Assembly (NCBI RefSeq): GCF_020075495.1
Contig: NZ_JABYQT010000010.1
Span: forward strand, 40,871-104,870
From: Vreelandella aquamarina
GTDB lineage: Bacteria; Pseudomonadota; Gammaproteobacteria; Pseudomonadales; Halomonadaceae
Length of the DNA: 64,000 bases
Direction of reading: 5' to 3'
Shown: piece by piece, positions 36,554 to 47,262 of the stretch
How the letters are laid out: each line of letters begins with the position of its first letter
Position numbering within the stretch: the first letter of the stretch is position 1
The notes under the pieces: model-generated
The model's input: only the letters and a program-made list of their open reading frames with translations
Database searches by the model: none
Told to the model about the DNA's origin: nothing
Made by a program: the position numbers and the translations under genes

Positions 36554-39208
36554 ATGCTCAGGGTAGAGCTACCGGCACTTATTGATCGTCTTAATACCAT
36601 TGCTCGCCAGGGGCTCGAGCAAGCGGCCGTGCTATGCGCCCAGCAGCAGGCGCCTGAGGTTACCGCCGGGCACCTGCTTCAGGCACTGCTCGACCAGCCG
36701 CTGTGTGACGTGCGCTGCATCTGTGACACCCTTGAGATCGATACGGCTGCCTTGCGCGCGCAGTTGGCTGAAGAGACGCGCCCGCCGCGCAACCTGGAAG
36801 TAGCGACTCCCAGCTTTTCACCGCTGCTGGTCGAGCTGCTCCAGGATGCATGGCTTTTGGCATCCACTGAGTATCAGCATCAAACCTTGCGCAGTGGCGC
36901 CATATTTACCGCGCTCTTGCACAACCCGGAGCGCTATCTGGGCGCCGGTTCGGTACGGCTGCTTGCCGAGATCAACCGGGAAAACCTGCGCCGCCATCTT
37001 GATCGCCTGACCGCTGATTCGGCAGAAGCACCTAAGGAAGCTGACGCCAACGCCCAGCGTACTGGCGCGTCTGGCCCAAGTGATGACAGCGCGCTTGGCC
37101 GCTTTGCCACCTCGCTGACCGAACAGGCGCGCAACGGCGAGCTGGACCCGGTGCTTGGCCGTGATCCTGAAATCGACCAGATGCTCGATATCCTGGGACG
37201 CCGGCGAAAGAACAACCCTATCGTGATCGGCGATGCCGGCGTTGGTAAAAGCGCTGTGGTGGAAGGGCTGGCTGCTCGTATCGTGGCAGGCCAGGTGCCC
37301 AGCGCACTGGCTGGTGTCGAACTGTTGACGCTGGACCTGGGCGCTCTGCAGGCAGGGGCGGCCGTAAAGGGCGAGTTCGAAAAACGCCTCAAGGCGGTGA
37401 TCGATGAAGTCAAGAACGCCCCGCGCCCGACGCTGCTGTTCATCGATGAAGCGCATACGCTGATCGGTGCGGGTAACCAGGAGGGCGGGGGCGACGCTGC
37501 CAATCTGCTGAAGCCGGCGCTGGCGCGAGGCGAGCTGCGCACGATTGCTGCAACCACCTGGCGCGAGTACAAGAAGTACTTCGAGAAGGACCCGGCGCTT
37601 TCGCGGCGTTTCCAGCCCGTGGCGCTTTCCGAACCCAGTGTCGAGCAGGCGCTGATGATTCTGCGCGGGCTGCGGGACGTGTATGAGCGCGCTCATGGCG
37701 TACTCATCGGTGATAGCGGCCTGCGCGCTGCAGCGTCGCTTTCCGCCCGCTACCTGGCCGGACGCCAACTGCCCGACAAGGCCATCGACGTGCTGGATAC
37801 GGCGTGTACGCGCTTGGCACAAGCGCTGGATACACCGCCGCGCAAGCTGAGTCACCTGCAGAGCGAACACACCGCGGCTCTGCGCGAACGCGATCAGCTG
37901 GCCCGCGAACAGCTGCTGGGCCGTGAGCCGGATGCCTCGACGAGCCAGGCACTCAGCGAACGCCTGGCCGCACTAGAAGCTGAACTCGCCACCCTGGAAG
38001 CTGCCTGGCAGGAACAGCGTGAATGCGTCGATGCCATTGTCGCGCTGCACCGCCAACTGCTGGATGCCGATGCCGATGTCGCAAGCGAAAGCGACCAAGA
38101 CGATGAGCAGCCGACAGAGCCGCGCTCGCCCGAACAGCTACACGCCGAGCTTGCCGAGCGCGAGCAGCAGCTGATGCGCCTGCAGCAGTCCCATGCGCTG
38201 GTGAATCCAAGCGTCGAAGAGGCCCAGGTTGCCCAGGTCATCGGCGACTGGACGGGCGTACCGGTCGAGCGCATGACCAGCGACGAGCTGACGCGCCTGA
38301 CCGAACTCCCCACCCATCTGGGCAGCTTGATCAAGGGGCAGGGCATCGCGATCGAGCGGGTGCATCGTCACCTGCTGACCGCGCGTGCGGACCTGCGCCG
38401 CCCGGGACGCCCGTTGGGCGCTTTCCTGCTGGTTGGTCCAAGCGGCGTGGGCAAGACGGAAACCGTGGTGCAGATTGCCGAGCAGCTATACGGCGGCCGT
38501 CAGTTTTTGACCACCATCAACATGTCCGAGTATCAGGAGAAGCATACGGTCTCCCGGCTGATCGGCTCGCCCCCGGGGTACGTCGGGTTTGGCGAGGGCG
38601 GGCTGCTGACCGAAGCCATCCGTCAACGCCCTTACTCAGTGGTGTTGCTGGATGAAGTGGAGAAAGCCCATCCTGATGTGCTGAATCTTTTCTATCAGGC
38701 GTTCGACAAGGGCGAGCTTGCCGATGGCGAAGGGCGGCTGATCGATTGCAAGAACGTGCTGTTCTTCCTCACCTCCAACCTGGGTTACGAGGCGATCGTT
38801 GCCCACGGTGAAGATGCCGCTGCCCTGGATGAAGCGCTCTATCCTGTTCTTGCTGACTTCTTCAAGCCCGCACTGTTGGCGCGCATGGAAGTGGTGCCTT
38901 ACCTGCCGCTCGATGGCGATACGCTGCGTGATATCGTCAAGGCCAAGCTCACGACACTGGCCACACGCATCCGTGAACGCCATCGCCAGGCCGAGGTAGT
39001 GCTGGAAGACGCCCTGGCCGAAGCCATATGTGCACGGGCCACGCGCAGCGAAAACGGCGCGCGCATGCTGGAATCGGTCATCGATGGCGAATTGCTGCCG
39101 CCGCTTTCAAGGGCACTGCTTGAGCGCATGGCGCGTCGCGAGACGGTCTCCAGTGTGGTGCTGGGAGTCGACCCCCAGGACGGCACCTTCACTGCAGAGG
39201 TTGCCTGA
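36554..39208 (+). CDS. tssH: T6SS sheath-recycling ATPase ClpV
   Basis: An 884-aa class 1 AAA+ unfoldase that disassembles contracted sheath. It has an N-domain (about residues 1-150), a first ATPase module with Walker A GDAGVGKS near residue 225 and LFIDEAHTLIG, a coiled-coil middle domain, and a second module with GPSGVGKTETVVQ near residue 627 and LLDEVEKAHPDVL. It is full length and sits between tssL and the regulator gene, as in V. cholerae. Confidence 0.96.
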   Translation: MLRVELPALIDRLNTIARQGLEQAAVLCAQQQAPEVTAGHLLQALLDQPLCDVRCICDTLEIDTAALRAQLAEETRPPRNLEVATPSFSPLLVELLQDAWLLASTEYQHQTLRSGAIFTALLHNPERYLGAGSVRLLAEINRENLRRHLDRLTADSAEAPKEADANAQRTGASGPSDDSALGRFATSLTEQARNGELDPVLGRDPEIDQMLDILGRRRKNNPIVIGDAGVGKSAVVEGLAARIVAGQVPSALAGVELLTLDLGALQAGAAVKGEFEKRLKAVIDEVKNAPRPTLLFIDEAHTLIGAGNQEGGGDAANLLKPALARGELRTIAATTWREYKKYFEKDPALSRRFQPVALSEPSVEQALMILRGLRDVYERAHGVLIGDSGLRAAASLSARYLAGRQLPDKAIDVLDTACTRLAQALDTPPRKLSHLQSEHTAALRERDQLAREQLLGREPDASTSQALSERLAALEAELATLEAAWQEQRECVDAIVALHRQLLDADADVASESDQDDEQPTEPRSPEQLHAELAEREQQLMRLQQSHALVNPSVEEAQVAQVIGDWTGVPVERMTSDELTRLTELPTHLGSLIKGQGIAIERVHRHLLTARADLRRPGRPLGAFLLVGPSGVGKTETVVQIAEQLYGGRQFLTTINMSEYQEKHTVSRLIGSPPGYVGFGEGGLLTEAIRQRPYSVVLLDEVEKAHPDVLNLFYQAFDKGELADGEGRLIDCKNVLFFLTSNLGYEAIVAHGEDAAALDEALYPVLADFFKPALLARMEVVPYLPLDGDTLRDIVKAKLTTLATRIRERHRQAEVVLEDALAEAICARATRSENGARMLESVIDGELLPPLSRALLERMARRETVSSVVLGVDPQDGTFTAEVA

Positions 39209-39211
39209 CCC

Positions 39212-40816
39212 ATGACGCCGCCCGTTGCCCCTACTGCCGAAAGCCCGGCGCTATCCGTCGAGCTTTCGTCCATGCCATTGGCGCTGACCCTGGTGGAGAG
39301 CCACTGTGCGGCGGCGCTACGTCAGCGCTCGTCGACGCTGTTAAAGCGTCATCTGGGGCTTGCGCTGGCGGAGTGCCTTTACATCGATGGCAGTGGGCGC
39401 TGGCTAGGCCGTGATGGTGATGAGGGCCAGTTCGACTGCGGTGATTTTCATCACCCTTATGCCCACGTTATCCGCAGTGGCAAGCCGCTGACACTGAGTG
39501 TTGCCGATGCACGTATTCGCCTGGATCATCCCGGCTTCCAGGCTCAGGTAGCATCGCTTGGGGCCGCGCTGCACCTTCACATTCGACCGCTGCGCGGGGT
39601 CGATGGTCGGCGTGAATGGCTCGGAGTGATGCTGCTGGCAGGAACGCCGACAAGACTTTCGGTGTTGGCGGAAGACCCGGGCATGGCAGCGTTTGAAGCG
39701 CTGCTGTGCCGGCTATGGATGCGTCTTGCCCGCGAGCAGGGCGAGCGGCACCGCTCGCGGATTCTGCAGGACTCCCTGGCCAAGCTCAACGATGGCACGC
39801 GGCGCCAGGCACTGGCTGACCAATTGGCCGAGGATCTGCTCGGCCAATCTGCCGCCATGCAGGCCCTGCGCCGACATATCGTACGGGCGGCAGAAACCAA
39901 CCTGGCGGTACTGTTACAAGGCGAAACCGGAACCGGCAAGGATCGGGTGGCGCGCGCCATGCATCAACTATCGGCGCGGGCGAAAGGTCCTTTCATGGCG
40001 ATCAACTGCGCCGCGATTCCCGAAGCGCTGCTGGAATCCGAATTGTTTGGGCATGGCAAGGGCGCTTTTTCAGGGGCGGATCACGCCCGCGAAGGGCTTA
40101 TCAGTCAGGCCGATGGCGGCACTCTGTTTCTCGATGAGATCGGCGACATGCCGCTGGCGCTGCAGGCCAAGCTGCTGCGCGTACTCGAAAGCGGCCGCTA
40201 TCGCCCGCTGGGGGAAAACGAGGAGCGCTGTGCCGACCTGCGCGTGGTAGCGGCAACGCATCAGCCGTTACGAGAGCAGATCAAGGAGCAGCGATTTCGT
40301 GCTGATCTCTACTACCGTCTGGGGCAATTCCCAATCACCCTGCCACCCTTGAGCGAACGCCGGGACGATATTGCCCAACTGGCGCAGTCTTTCATCACCG
40401 ATTTCTGCGCACGGGAAGGGCGCGACGAGATGGGCATCACGCCCGCCGCGCTGCGCCTGCTTTACCGCCGGGACTATCCAGGCAACGTACGCGAGCTTAA
40501 GAACGTGATCGATTACGCCTGTGCGATGACACCCCATGGCGCTGACATCGACACCTATCTGCTGCCCGGCGAACAGAAAAGTCAGATGGCAGGCAACCGC
40601 CTGGAGGACGTGGCGGCGCCGGCGGAAGAGATACCGCTTGCACTGCCGAGCGACATCGATGACTTACGCCAGACGATGCGCGATATCGAATCCACCATTA
40701 TTCGCCAGCGATTGCGCCTGTTCGGGGGCAATCGCGCCCAGGCAGCGCAAAGTCTCGGGCTACCCAAGCGAACGCTGGCCCATAAATGTCAGCTACTGGA
40801 ACTGGATATCAAATGA
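39212..40816 (+). CDS. vasH: Sigma-54-dependent T6SS activator, VasH-type
   Basis: A 534-aa bacterial enhancer-binding protein. The N-terminal region (about residues 20-170) looks like a GAF sensor. The AAA+ domain has Walker [10 protein letters not shown] near residue 236, the sigma-54 contact loop as GAFSGA (usually GAFTGA) near 285, Walker [15 protein letters not shown] and an R-finger region, followed by a Fis-type helix-turn-helix ([21 protein letters not shown]) near 510-530. In V. cholerae VasH activates hcp through sigma-54, and a good sigma-54 promoter precedes hcp here. Its overlap with vasI indicates coexpression with the structural genes. Confidence 0.93.
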   Translation: MTPPVAPTAESPALSVELSSMPLALTLVESHCAAALRQRSSTLLKRHLGLALAECLYIDGSGRWLGRDGDEGQFDCGDFHHPYAHVIRSGKPLTLSVADARIRLDHPGFQAQVASLGAALHLHIRPLRGVDGRREWLGVMLLAGTPTRLSVLAEDPGMAAFEALLCRLWMRLAREQGERHRSRILQDSLAKLNDGTRRQALADQLAEDLLGQSAAMQALRRHIVRAAETNLAVLLQGETGTGKDRVARAMHQLSARAKGPFMAINCAAIPEALLESELFGHGKGAFSGADHAREGLISQADGGTLFLDEIGDMPLALQAKLLRVLESGRYRPLGENEERCADLRVVAATHQPLREQIKEQRFRADLYYRLGQFPITLPPLSERRDDIAQLAQSFITDFCAREGRDEMGITPAALRLLYRRDYPGNVRELKNVIDYACAMTPHGADIDTYLLPGEQKSQMAGNRLEDVAAPAEEIPLALPSDIDDLRQTMRDIESTIIRQRLRLFGGNRAQAAQSLGLPKRTLAHKCQLLELDIK

Positions 40817-41466
40817 ACGCGATGCTGCTAAAACGCCAGTGGACTATCGGTGGCTTGCTGACGCTCTGCCTGCTGGCCTGCGCGCCTTCCCAGGCCGATG
40901 AGCAAGACGCGCGGCTCAAGAGCGCGCAGGCCTGCGCAGAAGAAACTTCTCGTCTGGAGCGCCTGAACTGCTACGACGCGCTCTTTCTGGAAGCCAACGT
41001 CAGCGTTGATGACGATGAGCTGCCCGCGCTGTGGCAGGCCATCGAGCGCCAGGAGGCCGCCCGGTCGGATGAAAACGTGGGGCTGATGACGCAAGCCGCC
41101 GGGGATAGTGTGCTGATCAGCGTACCGGCGCTTGGCACGACGCCACCAAGGCCGCTCATGGTGATGGCCTGCGAAAGGCTGATCACGCGCTTCCAGCTGC
41201 ATCTGCCCACGCCTATCAGCGGTGCCCGTGTAGATCTACGGCTCACAGGAGGAGGGCGCACGGTGCAGCAGCAGTGGCGCGTACGCGACGGTGGCCGGGT
41301 AGTCAGCGGCGGACGCGGCTTGCCCGCCATCGATACGCTGCGCCAACTGCTGGATGCCGAAGAAGTGACGCTGCAGAGCGACGTCACGGCGCTGGATGGG
41401 CTGCGCTTCAACGTGGCGGGTCTGCGCCAAGAAATTGCCCCGCTGCGCGAAGCGTGCCGCTGGTAA
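40813..41466 (+). CDS. vasI: T6SS-associated VasI/TagO protein
   Basis: A 217-aa exported protein. The start ATG 40813 overlaps the vasH stop in ATGA. An N-terminal signal ([16 protein letters not shown]) may end in a lipobox-like LLAC. The conserved part opens with [26 protein letters not shown], a Cys-pair motif of this family. Its role is not well established; it is a frequent member of V. cholerae-type clusters. Confidence 0.85.
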   Translation: MNAMLLKRQWTIGGLLTLCLLACAPSQADEQDARLKSAQACAEETSRLERLNCYDALFLEANVSVDDDELPALWQAIERQEAARSDENVGLMTQAAGDSVLISVPALGTTPPRPLMVMACERLITRFQLHLPTPISGARVDLRLTGGGRTVQQQWRVRDGGRVVSGGRGLPAIDTLRQLLDAEEVTLQSDVTALDGLRFNVAGLRQEIAPLREACRW

Positions 41467-41476
41467 GGGAGGTTTC

Positions 41477-42940
41477 ATGCGAATTACTGCCGAGTCACAC
41501 CTGGCCCCCTTGCTGGCTCCTCTACCCGCCAACGCCGAGGGCGCCTTGGTGGGCGAGCCGGTGGAGGATAGCAACGACTATCTGACGCTGGATGAGGAAA
41601 TGATGAAGATTGGCTCGCTTCAGCACGCCAATGTGGAGTGGGAGACCGCCGAGACGCTGGCCATCCGTATGCTGAGCGAGCGCAGCAAGGATCTGAAAGT
41701 GCTGGGCCATCTGATGCACTGTATGCAGCACGGAGGCAGCGGCGTGCGTTTTGCGCTTTCACTGCGCCTGCTTGCCCGAAGCATCGCCCAGCCCTGGTGG
41801 GAGCACGCCTACCCGTTTGCAGGCAAGCGCGGTGCCAAGATGCGTCCGCGGTTGTTTCAACAGCTGATTCAGCGCAGCGTCAAACTCGTATCGACACTCG
41901 ATTTTCACAATGCCGAGGATGAGTTCGACGCCTGTCAGGCTTCGTTGACCGAACTTGAATATCAGGTGGCCGAGAAGTCGCTGCCGGATGATGCACTGGC
42001 TGAACTAAGCCGCCAGCTAAAGGCCAAGCGGCCAACCCAGCAGGCAGCTCAGAGTGCTTCTCAGTCATCGGCTGGCGAGCAAGCGACAGCTCAAAGCCAG
42101 CCGGCGGCTCGTCAAGAGCAGGCGGCCGCCACGTCTTCGGCGGCCAAGGCACCGGAGCTGCGCCTTGAGGCGGGCAACGAGCGCTCGAATCGGCAGGCAT
42201 TGCTCAAGATGGCAGAGTTTCTAAGTGAGCAGTCACCGGGTGAGCCGCTGGCCTACCGCCTGCGTCGCTATGCGGTATGGAGCACGATTCAAGCGCTGCC
42301 CTCGGCCAAGGAGAACGGCAAGACCGAGCTTGCGCCGGTATCGGCGGACCGGGTTGCCGATTACCGCGAAGCGCTTTCCAAGGGCGGCGACAATGAGCTG
42401 TGGCAGCGTATCGAAAATAGTCTGGCGCTAAGCCCCTACTGGCTGGAAGGCCACCGTCTGAGCGCCGGTCTTGCCAAGCAGCTTGGTCACACCCGCTGCG
42501 CCGAGGCGATCCGTGATGAAACGCAGCGGTTCGTGGAGCGTCTGCCGGGTATCGAGGCGCTTACTTTCAATAGCGGCGCTTTATTCGTCGATGAAGAAAC
42601 GACGCGCTGGCTATACAGCAACGAAAACAGTGGCGGCGCGGCTGGCGGCGGTAGCGAGGCTTGGCATACCGGGCTTGAAGAGGCACGCGAAGCGGTGGCC
42701 AAGGGCGATCTCGCCGCCGCGCTCAAGGTGCTCGACCAAGGCTTGAGCAATGCCCGAACGCCGCGAGAAAGCGCGTACTGGCGCCTGGTCAGCGCGGATC
42801 TGCTGCAGGAAACCGGGCTTGAAAGCCTGGCGCAGCAGCACTACCGCACGCTGCATCAAACGGTAACGGAACTGGCACTAGAGCAGTGGGAACCCGCGCT
42901 GGTATCGCGCCTTAACGCTGCGATTCAGGAAATGCACTGA
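41477..42940 (+). CDS. tssA: T6SS protein TssA, VasJ-type
   Basis: A 487-aa protein. ATG 41477 follows aagggagg. The N-terminal ImpA domain (PLPANAEGALVGEPVEDSNDYLTLDEEMMKIG...VEWETAE) is clear, a Gln/Ala/Ser-rich linker lies near residues 185-235, and the C-terminal VasJ-type domain begins LRLEAGNERSNRQALLKMAEFLSE. TssA proteins guide assembly of the baseplate and tail tube. Its place between vasI and tssM matches vasJ in V. cholerae. Confidence 0.93.
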   Translation: MRITAESHLAPLLAPLPANAEGALVGEPVEDSNDYLTLDEEMMKIGSLQHANVEWETAETLAIRMLSERSKDLKVLGHLMHCMQHGGSGVRFALSLRLLARSIAQPWWEHAYPFAGKRGAKMRPRLFQQLIQRSVKLVSTLDFHNAEDEFDACQASLTELEYQVAEKSLPDDALAELSRQLKAKRPTQQAAQSASQSSAGEQATAQSQPAARQEQAAATSSAAKAPELRLEAGNERSNRQALLKMAEFLSEQSPGEPLAYRLRRYAVWSTIQALPSAKENGKTELAPVSADRVADYREALSKGGDNELWQRIENSLALSPYWLEGHRLSAGLAKQLGHTRCAEAIRDETQRFVERLPGIEALTFNSGALFVDEETTRWLYSNENSGGAAGGGSEAWHTGLEEAREAVAKGDLAAALKVLDQGLSNARTPRESAYWRLVSADLLQETGLESLAQQHYRTLHQTVTELALEQWEPALVSRLNAAIQEMH

Positions 42941-42977
42941 CAACGGTCAATATTAAAGGGACGAGGGATAAAGGCTA

Positions 42978-45900
42978 ATGTGGTCAACCATAACGTCGAA
43001 GCTGAGCCGCTGGGTGCCTGGTTTGTCGCGGGCGCAAACAGCAAAGAATCGGGCCAATGCACATGGTAACAAGGCCAAGGGGCTTTTGCGCCTCTCAACG
43101 CTGCTGTGGGCAGCGCTGCTGCTCATCCTGGTAGTGGCTATCTGGTGGTGGGGGCCTGGCTGGGAAGTGCGCGGCGTGATGCCGCTGGCACCGCTGACCA
43201 ACCGCCTGCTGGCAACCCTTGCAGTCGTCACGGTAGTGGCGGTTATCTGGGGAGTACGCCTTGCCCGGCGCCTGCGCGCTCTGGATGATGAGCGCCAGTT
43301 GGAAGAGTCGCGCCTGCAGGACCCTATCATGTCCCAGGTGGAGCGCCAGGAAGACTCGCTCAATCAGGTCCTTACTGAGCTGACCGACAGCCTGGGTGGC
43401 AGCAACAGCCGTTATCGCCTGCCCTGGTACCTGGTAATGGGCGTCGAGAACGCTGGCAAGACCAGCCTGATCAACCGCTCCGGCCAGAACTTCGCCCTGA
43501 CCCACGTCATGAAGGCCTCGGGCCAGAGCAGCAAGCAGGGCCAGCTTGGCTTTGACTGGTGGATCGGTGACAAGGCGGTGCTGATCGACCCGGATGGCGA
43601 GCTTCTGACTCAGGGCGCGATGGAAGGTGGTGAGCCCCAGGAACTGCAGCGCCGACTGTGGGACCACTTCGTCGGCTGGCTGGAGCATAATCGCCCCCAG
43701 CGCCCGTTGGATGGCGTGGTGCTGGTACTGGACCTTGCCCGCCTGAGCCATGCCCAGGTAGCCGTTCGCAAGGCCTACTCGGCGCTGCTGCGCAGCCGTC
43801 TGCGTGAGCTGATGGAGCGCCACGGCACCCGCCTGCCGGTTTACGTCACATTCAGCAAGATGGACCTGCTGCACGGTTTTGATGACTTCTTCCGCCACTA
43901 CTCCCGCGCAGCCCGCCGGGCGCCGCTAGGCTTCACGTTCACTCCGGCGTCCATGAATACCCCTGGCAAGTGGGAAGCGGAATTCGAAGCCGATTACGAC
44001 GCTATGCTGGCGCGCTTGAATCAGTTGATGCCTACCATGCTTTCCGAATGCCGCGACCGTGAGGAGCGCGAGTCGGTGTTTCGTTTTGTACGCCAGTTGG
44101 CAGGGCTGCGTGAGGTGCTGTTTGGCTTTTTGACCGAAGCGCTCTCCAGCGACCGCTTTTCAACGGCGGCCATGGTGCGCGGTACCTATTTCACCTCGGT
44201 GTACCAGCAGGGCGTGCCGGAAGACCCGTTCGTGGATGCCGCGGCACGGCGCTATGGGATGGATGACAGCGTTCAACCCGCCCACCGGGCCACGCGCAGC
44301 GCGCTCTACTTTACCGAAGAGCTGTTCGAGAAGGTCATTTACCCCGAAGCGGGTCTGGCTGGCGACAACACCCGCGTGACCCAGCGGCGCCAGCGCGTGC
44401 GCAAGGCAAGCCTGGCGGCGTGCTTGGTGCTGGGCGTTATTCTGGTCGGCGGATGGACGCACTTCTATCAGAAGAACAGCGTGTCGCTTGCCGCGGTTGA
44501 GCAGCGTGCGGAAACGTTCCTGGCCACTCAGCCGGAGGCGTTCCAGAGCGATGACCCCACCGGTTTTGAACTTCTCGACCCGCTCGACCGGCTGCGCCAT
44601 GCCCTGGAAACCTTTGACGGATACCGCACACATACGCCGTATCTGGCGGACATGGGGCTGTATCAAGGCCATGTGATTGGTGCCCAGGTGGAGCGTGCCT
44701 ATCTTGCCATGCTGGAGCGACAGTTCCTGCCGGCGCTGATGATCGGCATCATGGACGACATGAACCGCGCCGAAGACGGCAGCAACGCCAAGCTTTCGCT
44801 ATTGCGCGTGCTGCGCATGATGTCGGATGCCAGCGGCCGCCAGCCGGAGCGCGTCGAACGCTTCATGGCCCAACGCTGGCAGGGTTACTTCCCCCAGCAA
44901 GGTGAGGTTCAGCGGCGCCTGTTGATGCACTTGGATTACGCACTCGAGCATAGCGACCTGGAAGGCCGCATTGCCGAAGGCAGCCCGAGTGCCGAGCGGG
45001 CCATGGCACCGCTTCAGGGAAGCATCGCCGCCGCCCAGCAGGAGCTTTCGCGTCAACCTATCGATGAGCGCGTCTACGCCGCCTTGAAGGCTGCTGGAAA
45101 CCGCCAGGGTGAGCCGCTGGATCTACGCCGCAGCGTGGGCACGCTGTTCAATACCGTGTTCATGTCGCGCAACGATGACCCGGAGAATGTACGCCTGCCG
45201 CACCTGCTCACCCGCGACGGCTTCGAGAACTACTTCCTCCAGGAGCTCGACCGCGCTACAGAGCTTGCCCTGATCGATGCCTGGGTGCTCGGCCAGCGCG
45301 ACAACATCAACTTCAGCGAAGCCGACCGGCAGCAGCTGCAGGCGGCACTGCGCGAGCACTACGTGGCGGATTACCATGCCAGTTGGCGTGATGCCCTGCG
45401 CGATACCCAGCTGGTGCCGCTGCCGGATATCCATCAGGCCATCGTGGTGGCGGATGCGCTGGTGGGCAGTCAGCGCCCGCTCGACCGGCTGCTGGCCGCG
45501 GTGGAGCGCAATACCAGCCTCTACCCGGAACTTCCAGAAGATGACGAGCAGGCTCGCGAAGCGCTGCGCCAATCCCAGCGTTATCAACTGGCATTTGCCA
45601 TCGAGCAGCCGTTCACGCCGATCAATCAGCTGAGCCAGGCGCGCAACGACAACCCTTCTTCACTCGAAGAGATCAAGACCGCCGTGACGGCGCTGCGCGA
45701 TTACCTGATGGAGATCGAAGAGTCGAGCAATGCCGGGCGTGCTGCCTTTGTCAGCGTGCGTGACCGTCTATCGCTGCGCGGCAACGACCCCATCTATAAC
45801 CTGCAGCGCATTGCCGACAGCACGCCAGAGCCGGTGGGCCGCATGCTGCATAACCTGGCTGACCAGAGCTGGCAGCTGATGATGGCCAGCGCCACGCGCC

Positions 45901-46625
45901 ACCTTGAAAGCCAGTGGCTGGATGACGTGGTCGCACCCTACCAGGAGCGCCTGGCAGGCCGTTACCCGCTGGCGCCCAATGCCACGCAAGAAGTGGCGCT
46001 GAGTGATTTCGAGGACTTCTTCGCCCCGGGCGGCACGCTGGATACCTTCTACCAGGATAGCCTGCAGCCTTTTATCGAAGGCGCGCCTGAGTACCTGGTG
46101 GATGCCGACGGCAATTCGCTGCTGCGCGATAGCCTCTACACCGCCATTCAGCAGGCCGAGCAGATTCGGCGCGCCTACTTCAGCCGTGACGGCGCGCTGG
46201 ACGTGGAGTTTGCCCTTGAACCCGTCAGCCTGTCGCCGGACAAGCGTCGCAGCGTGATCAGCGTGGACGGCCAACTGATCGAGTATGCCCACAGTGCCAG
46301 CCAGCGAGTGTCGATGATCTGGCCAAACGCGCTGCGTGGCGGGACGGAAAGCCGAATCACCATGGTGCCTAGCGAGGTGAACCGCTCGCCGAGAAGCGTT
46401 GCCCAGGATGGCGCCTGGGCGTGGTTTCGACTGCTGGAGCAGGCTGATATCACCAGCGTAAGCGAACGCGAGCTGGAGCTTCGGTTCAACGTTGACGGCG
46501 GCACCATGCGCTACCGCCTGTTTGCCAGCGGCGCGCCCAACCCCTTCACGCGTCCGCTGGCCGCAGGCTTCCAACTGCCGTCCGCCCTTTATGCTGAGCG
46601 AGGTAGCAATGCTGACCAAACTTAA
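42978..46625 (+). CDS. tssM: T6SS membrane complex protein TssM
   Basis: A 1215-aa IcmF/VasK-type protein. Two N-terminal membrane segments lie near residues 39-60 and 75-95, then a cytoplasmic NTPase-like domain with Walker A GVENAGKTSLINR near 155-168 and DWWIGDKAVLIDPDG. A third membrane segment (ASLAACLVLGVILVGGW) is near 478-495, followed by a large periplasmic domain that contacts TssJ. It is full length. The last 17 bp overlap the next gene. Confidence 0.96.
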   Translation: MWSTITSKLSRWVPGLSRAQTAKNRANAHGNKAKGLLRLSTLLWAALLLILVVAIWWWGPGWEVRGVMPLAPLTNRLLATLAVVTVVAVIWGVRLARRLRALDDERQLEESRLQDPIMSQVERQEDSLNQVLTELTDSLGGSNSRYRLPWYLVMGVENAGKTSLINRSGQNFALTHVMKASGQSSKQGQLGFDWWIGDKAVLIDPDGELLTQGAMEGGEPQELQRRLWDHFVGWLEHNRPQRPLDGVVLVLDLARLSHAQVAVRKAYSALLRSRLRELMERHGTRLPVYVTFSKMDLLHGFDDFFRHYSRAARRAPLGFTFTPASMNTPGKWEAEFEADYDAMLARLNQLMPTMLSECRDREERESVFRFVRQLAGLREVLFGFLTEALSSDRFSTAAMVRGTYFTSVYQQGVPEDPFVDAAARRYGMDDSVQPAHRATRSALYFTEELFEKVIYPEAGLAGDNTRVTQRRQRVRKASLAACLVLGVILVGGWTHFYQKNSVSLAAVEQRAETFLATQPEAFQSDDPTGFELLDPLDRLRHALETFDGYRTHTPYLADMGLYQGHVIGAQVERAYLAMLERQFLPALMIGIMDDMNRAEDGSNAKLSLLRVLRMMSDASGRQPERVERFMAQRWQGYFPQQGEVQRRLLMHLDYALEHSDLEGRIAEGSPSAERAMAPLQGSIAAAQQELSRQPIDERVYAALKAAGNRQGEPLDLRRSVGTLFNTVFMSRNDDPENVRLPHLLTRDGFENYFLQELDRATELALIDAWVLGQRDNINFSEADRQQLQAALREHYVADYHASWRDALRDTQLVPLPDIHQAIVVADALVGSQRPLDRLLAAVERNTSLYPELPEDDEQAREALRQSQRYQLAFAIEQPFTPINQLSQARNDNPSSLEEIKTAVTALRDYLMEIEESSNAGRAAFVSVRDRLSLRGNDPIYNLQRIADSTPEPVGRMLHNLADQSWQLMMASATRHLESQWLDDVVAPYQERLAGRYPLAPNATQEVALSDFEDFFAPGGTLDTFYQDSLQPFIEGAPEYLVDADGNSLLRDSLYTAIQQAEQIRRAYFSRDGALDVEFALEPVSLSPDKRRSVISVDGQLIEYAHSASQRVSMIWPNALRGGTESRITMVPSEVNRSPRSVAQDGAWAWFRLLEQADITSVSERELELRFNVDGGTMRYRLFASGAPNPFTRPLAAGFQLPSALYAERGSNADQT

Positions 46626-47196
46626 GCAGCTGTTTATCTCCGATAAAGACAAGCCGGCGGCGCGCCACAAGCGCAAGGGCGCAAAGCGCTCACGCCCACT
46701 GATGGACGCGCGCAACGAGGATATCGACAGCTTTATCGAAGCGGTATATCAGGCCGATGCCAAGGGCCACTCCCCTTGGGTGCTGCGCGATAAAAGTGTG
46801 CTTGAAACGCTGCGCCGGGCACTTGAATTCACCGTCAATCGCCAAGTATGGATGCAGCGGGAAAATGGCCAGGTGGCCCACTGGCAGGGCCGCCTGCTGG
46901 CGCTGCGCCATGGTGATGGCCCGCCGCTGGGTATGGTGCTGGCCTGCCGGCCGGATGATGAAGCCGCCTGGCAGCTCAAGTTTTTCTACATCAGCCGGGA
47001 GTGGAAGGGCAGCGGCCACGGCACCCGTCTGCTGATGGCGGTGCGGCGAAGCCTAAGTGGGGTGCCGCTGCAAACGCGCCTGCCGCTGGCCTGTCATTCG
47101 GCCATCGACAGCCTGGAGGCGGCGGGCTTCAGCCGCCAGTACGTGGATGCCCTGGAAGTGGCGAGTTACGAAGCCCCCGCCCAGTGGGATGAGTAA
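46609..47196 (+). CDS. GNAT-like protein in the T6SS operon
   Basis: A 195-aa protein; ATG 46609 follows GAGGTAGC inside the end of tssM. After a basic N-terminus (KDKPAARHKRKGAKRSRPL), the C-terminal half resembles a GNAT acetyltransferase: PPLGMVLACRPD, LKFFYISREWKGSGHGTRLLMAVRRSL (motif-A-like, with G-x-G-x-G/A replaced by GSGHGT) and CHSAIDSLEAAGFSRQYVDALEVASYE. It occupies the position where V. cholerae has vasL. An acetyltransferase role in the T6SS is not something I know to be established, so it may modify a tip or effector protein or be a non-catalytic relative. Confidence 0.6.
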   Translation: MLTKLKQLFISDKDKPAARHKRKGAKRSRPLMDARNEDIDSFIEAVYQADAKGHSPWVLRDKSVLETLRRALEFTVNRQVWMQRENGQVAHWQGRLLALRHGDGPPLGMVLACRPDDEAAWQLKFFYISREWKGSGHGTRLLMAVRRSLSGVPLQTRLPLACHSAIDSLEAAGFSRQYVDALEVASYEAPAQWDE

Positions 47197-47262
47197 CCCG
47201 TCAGCACAACACGAAAGCGACAAGCAGGACGAATACGCGGAACCGGAACAGGAGCAGCGACA

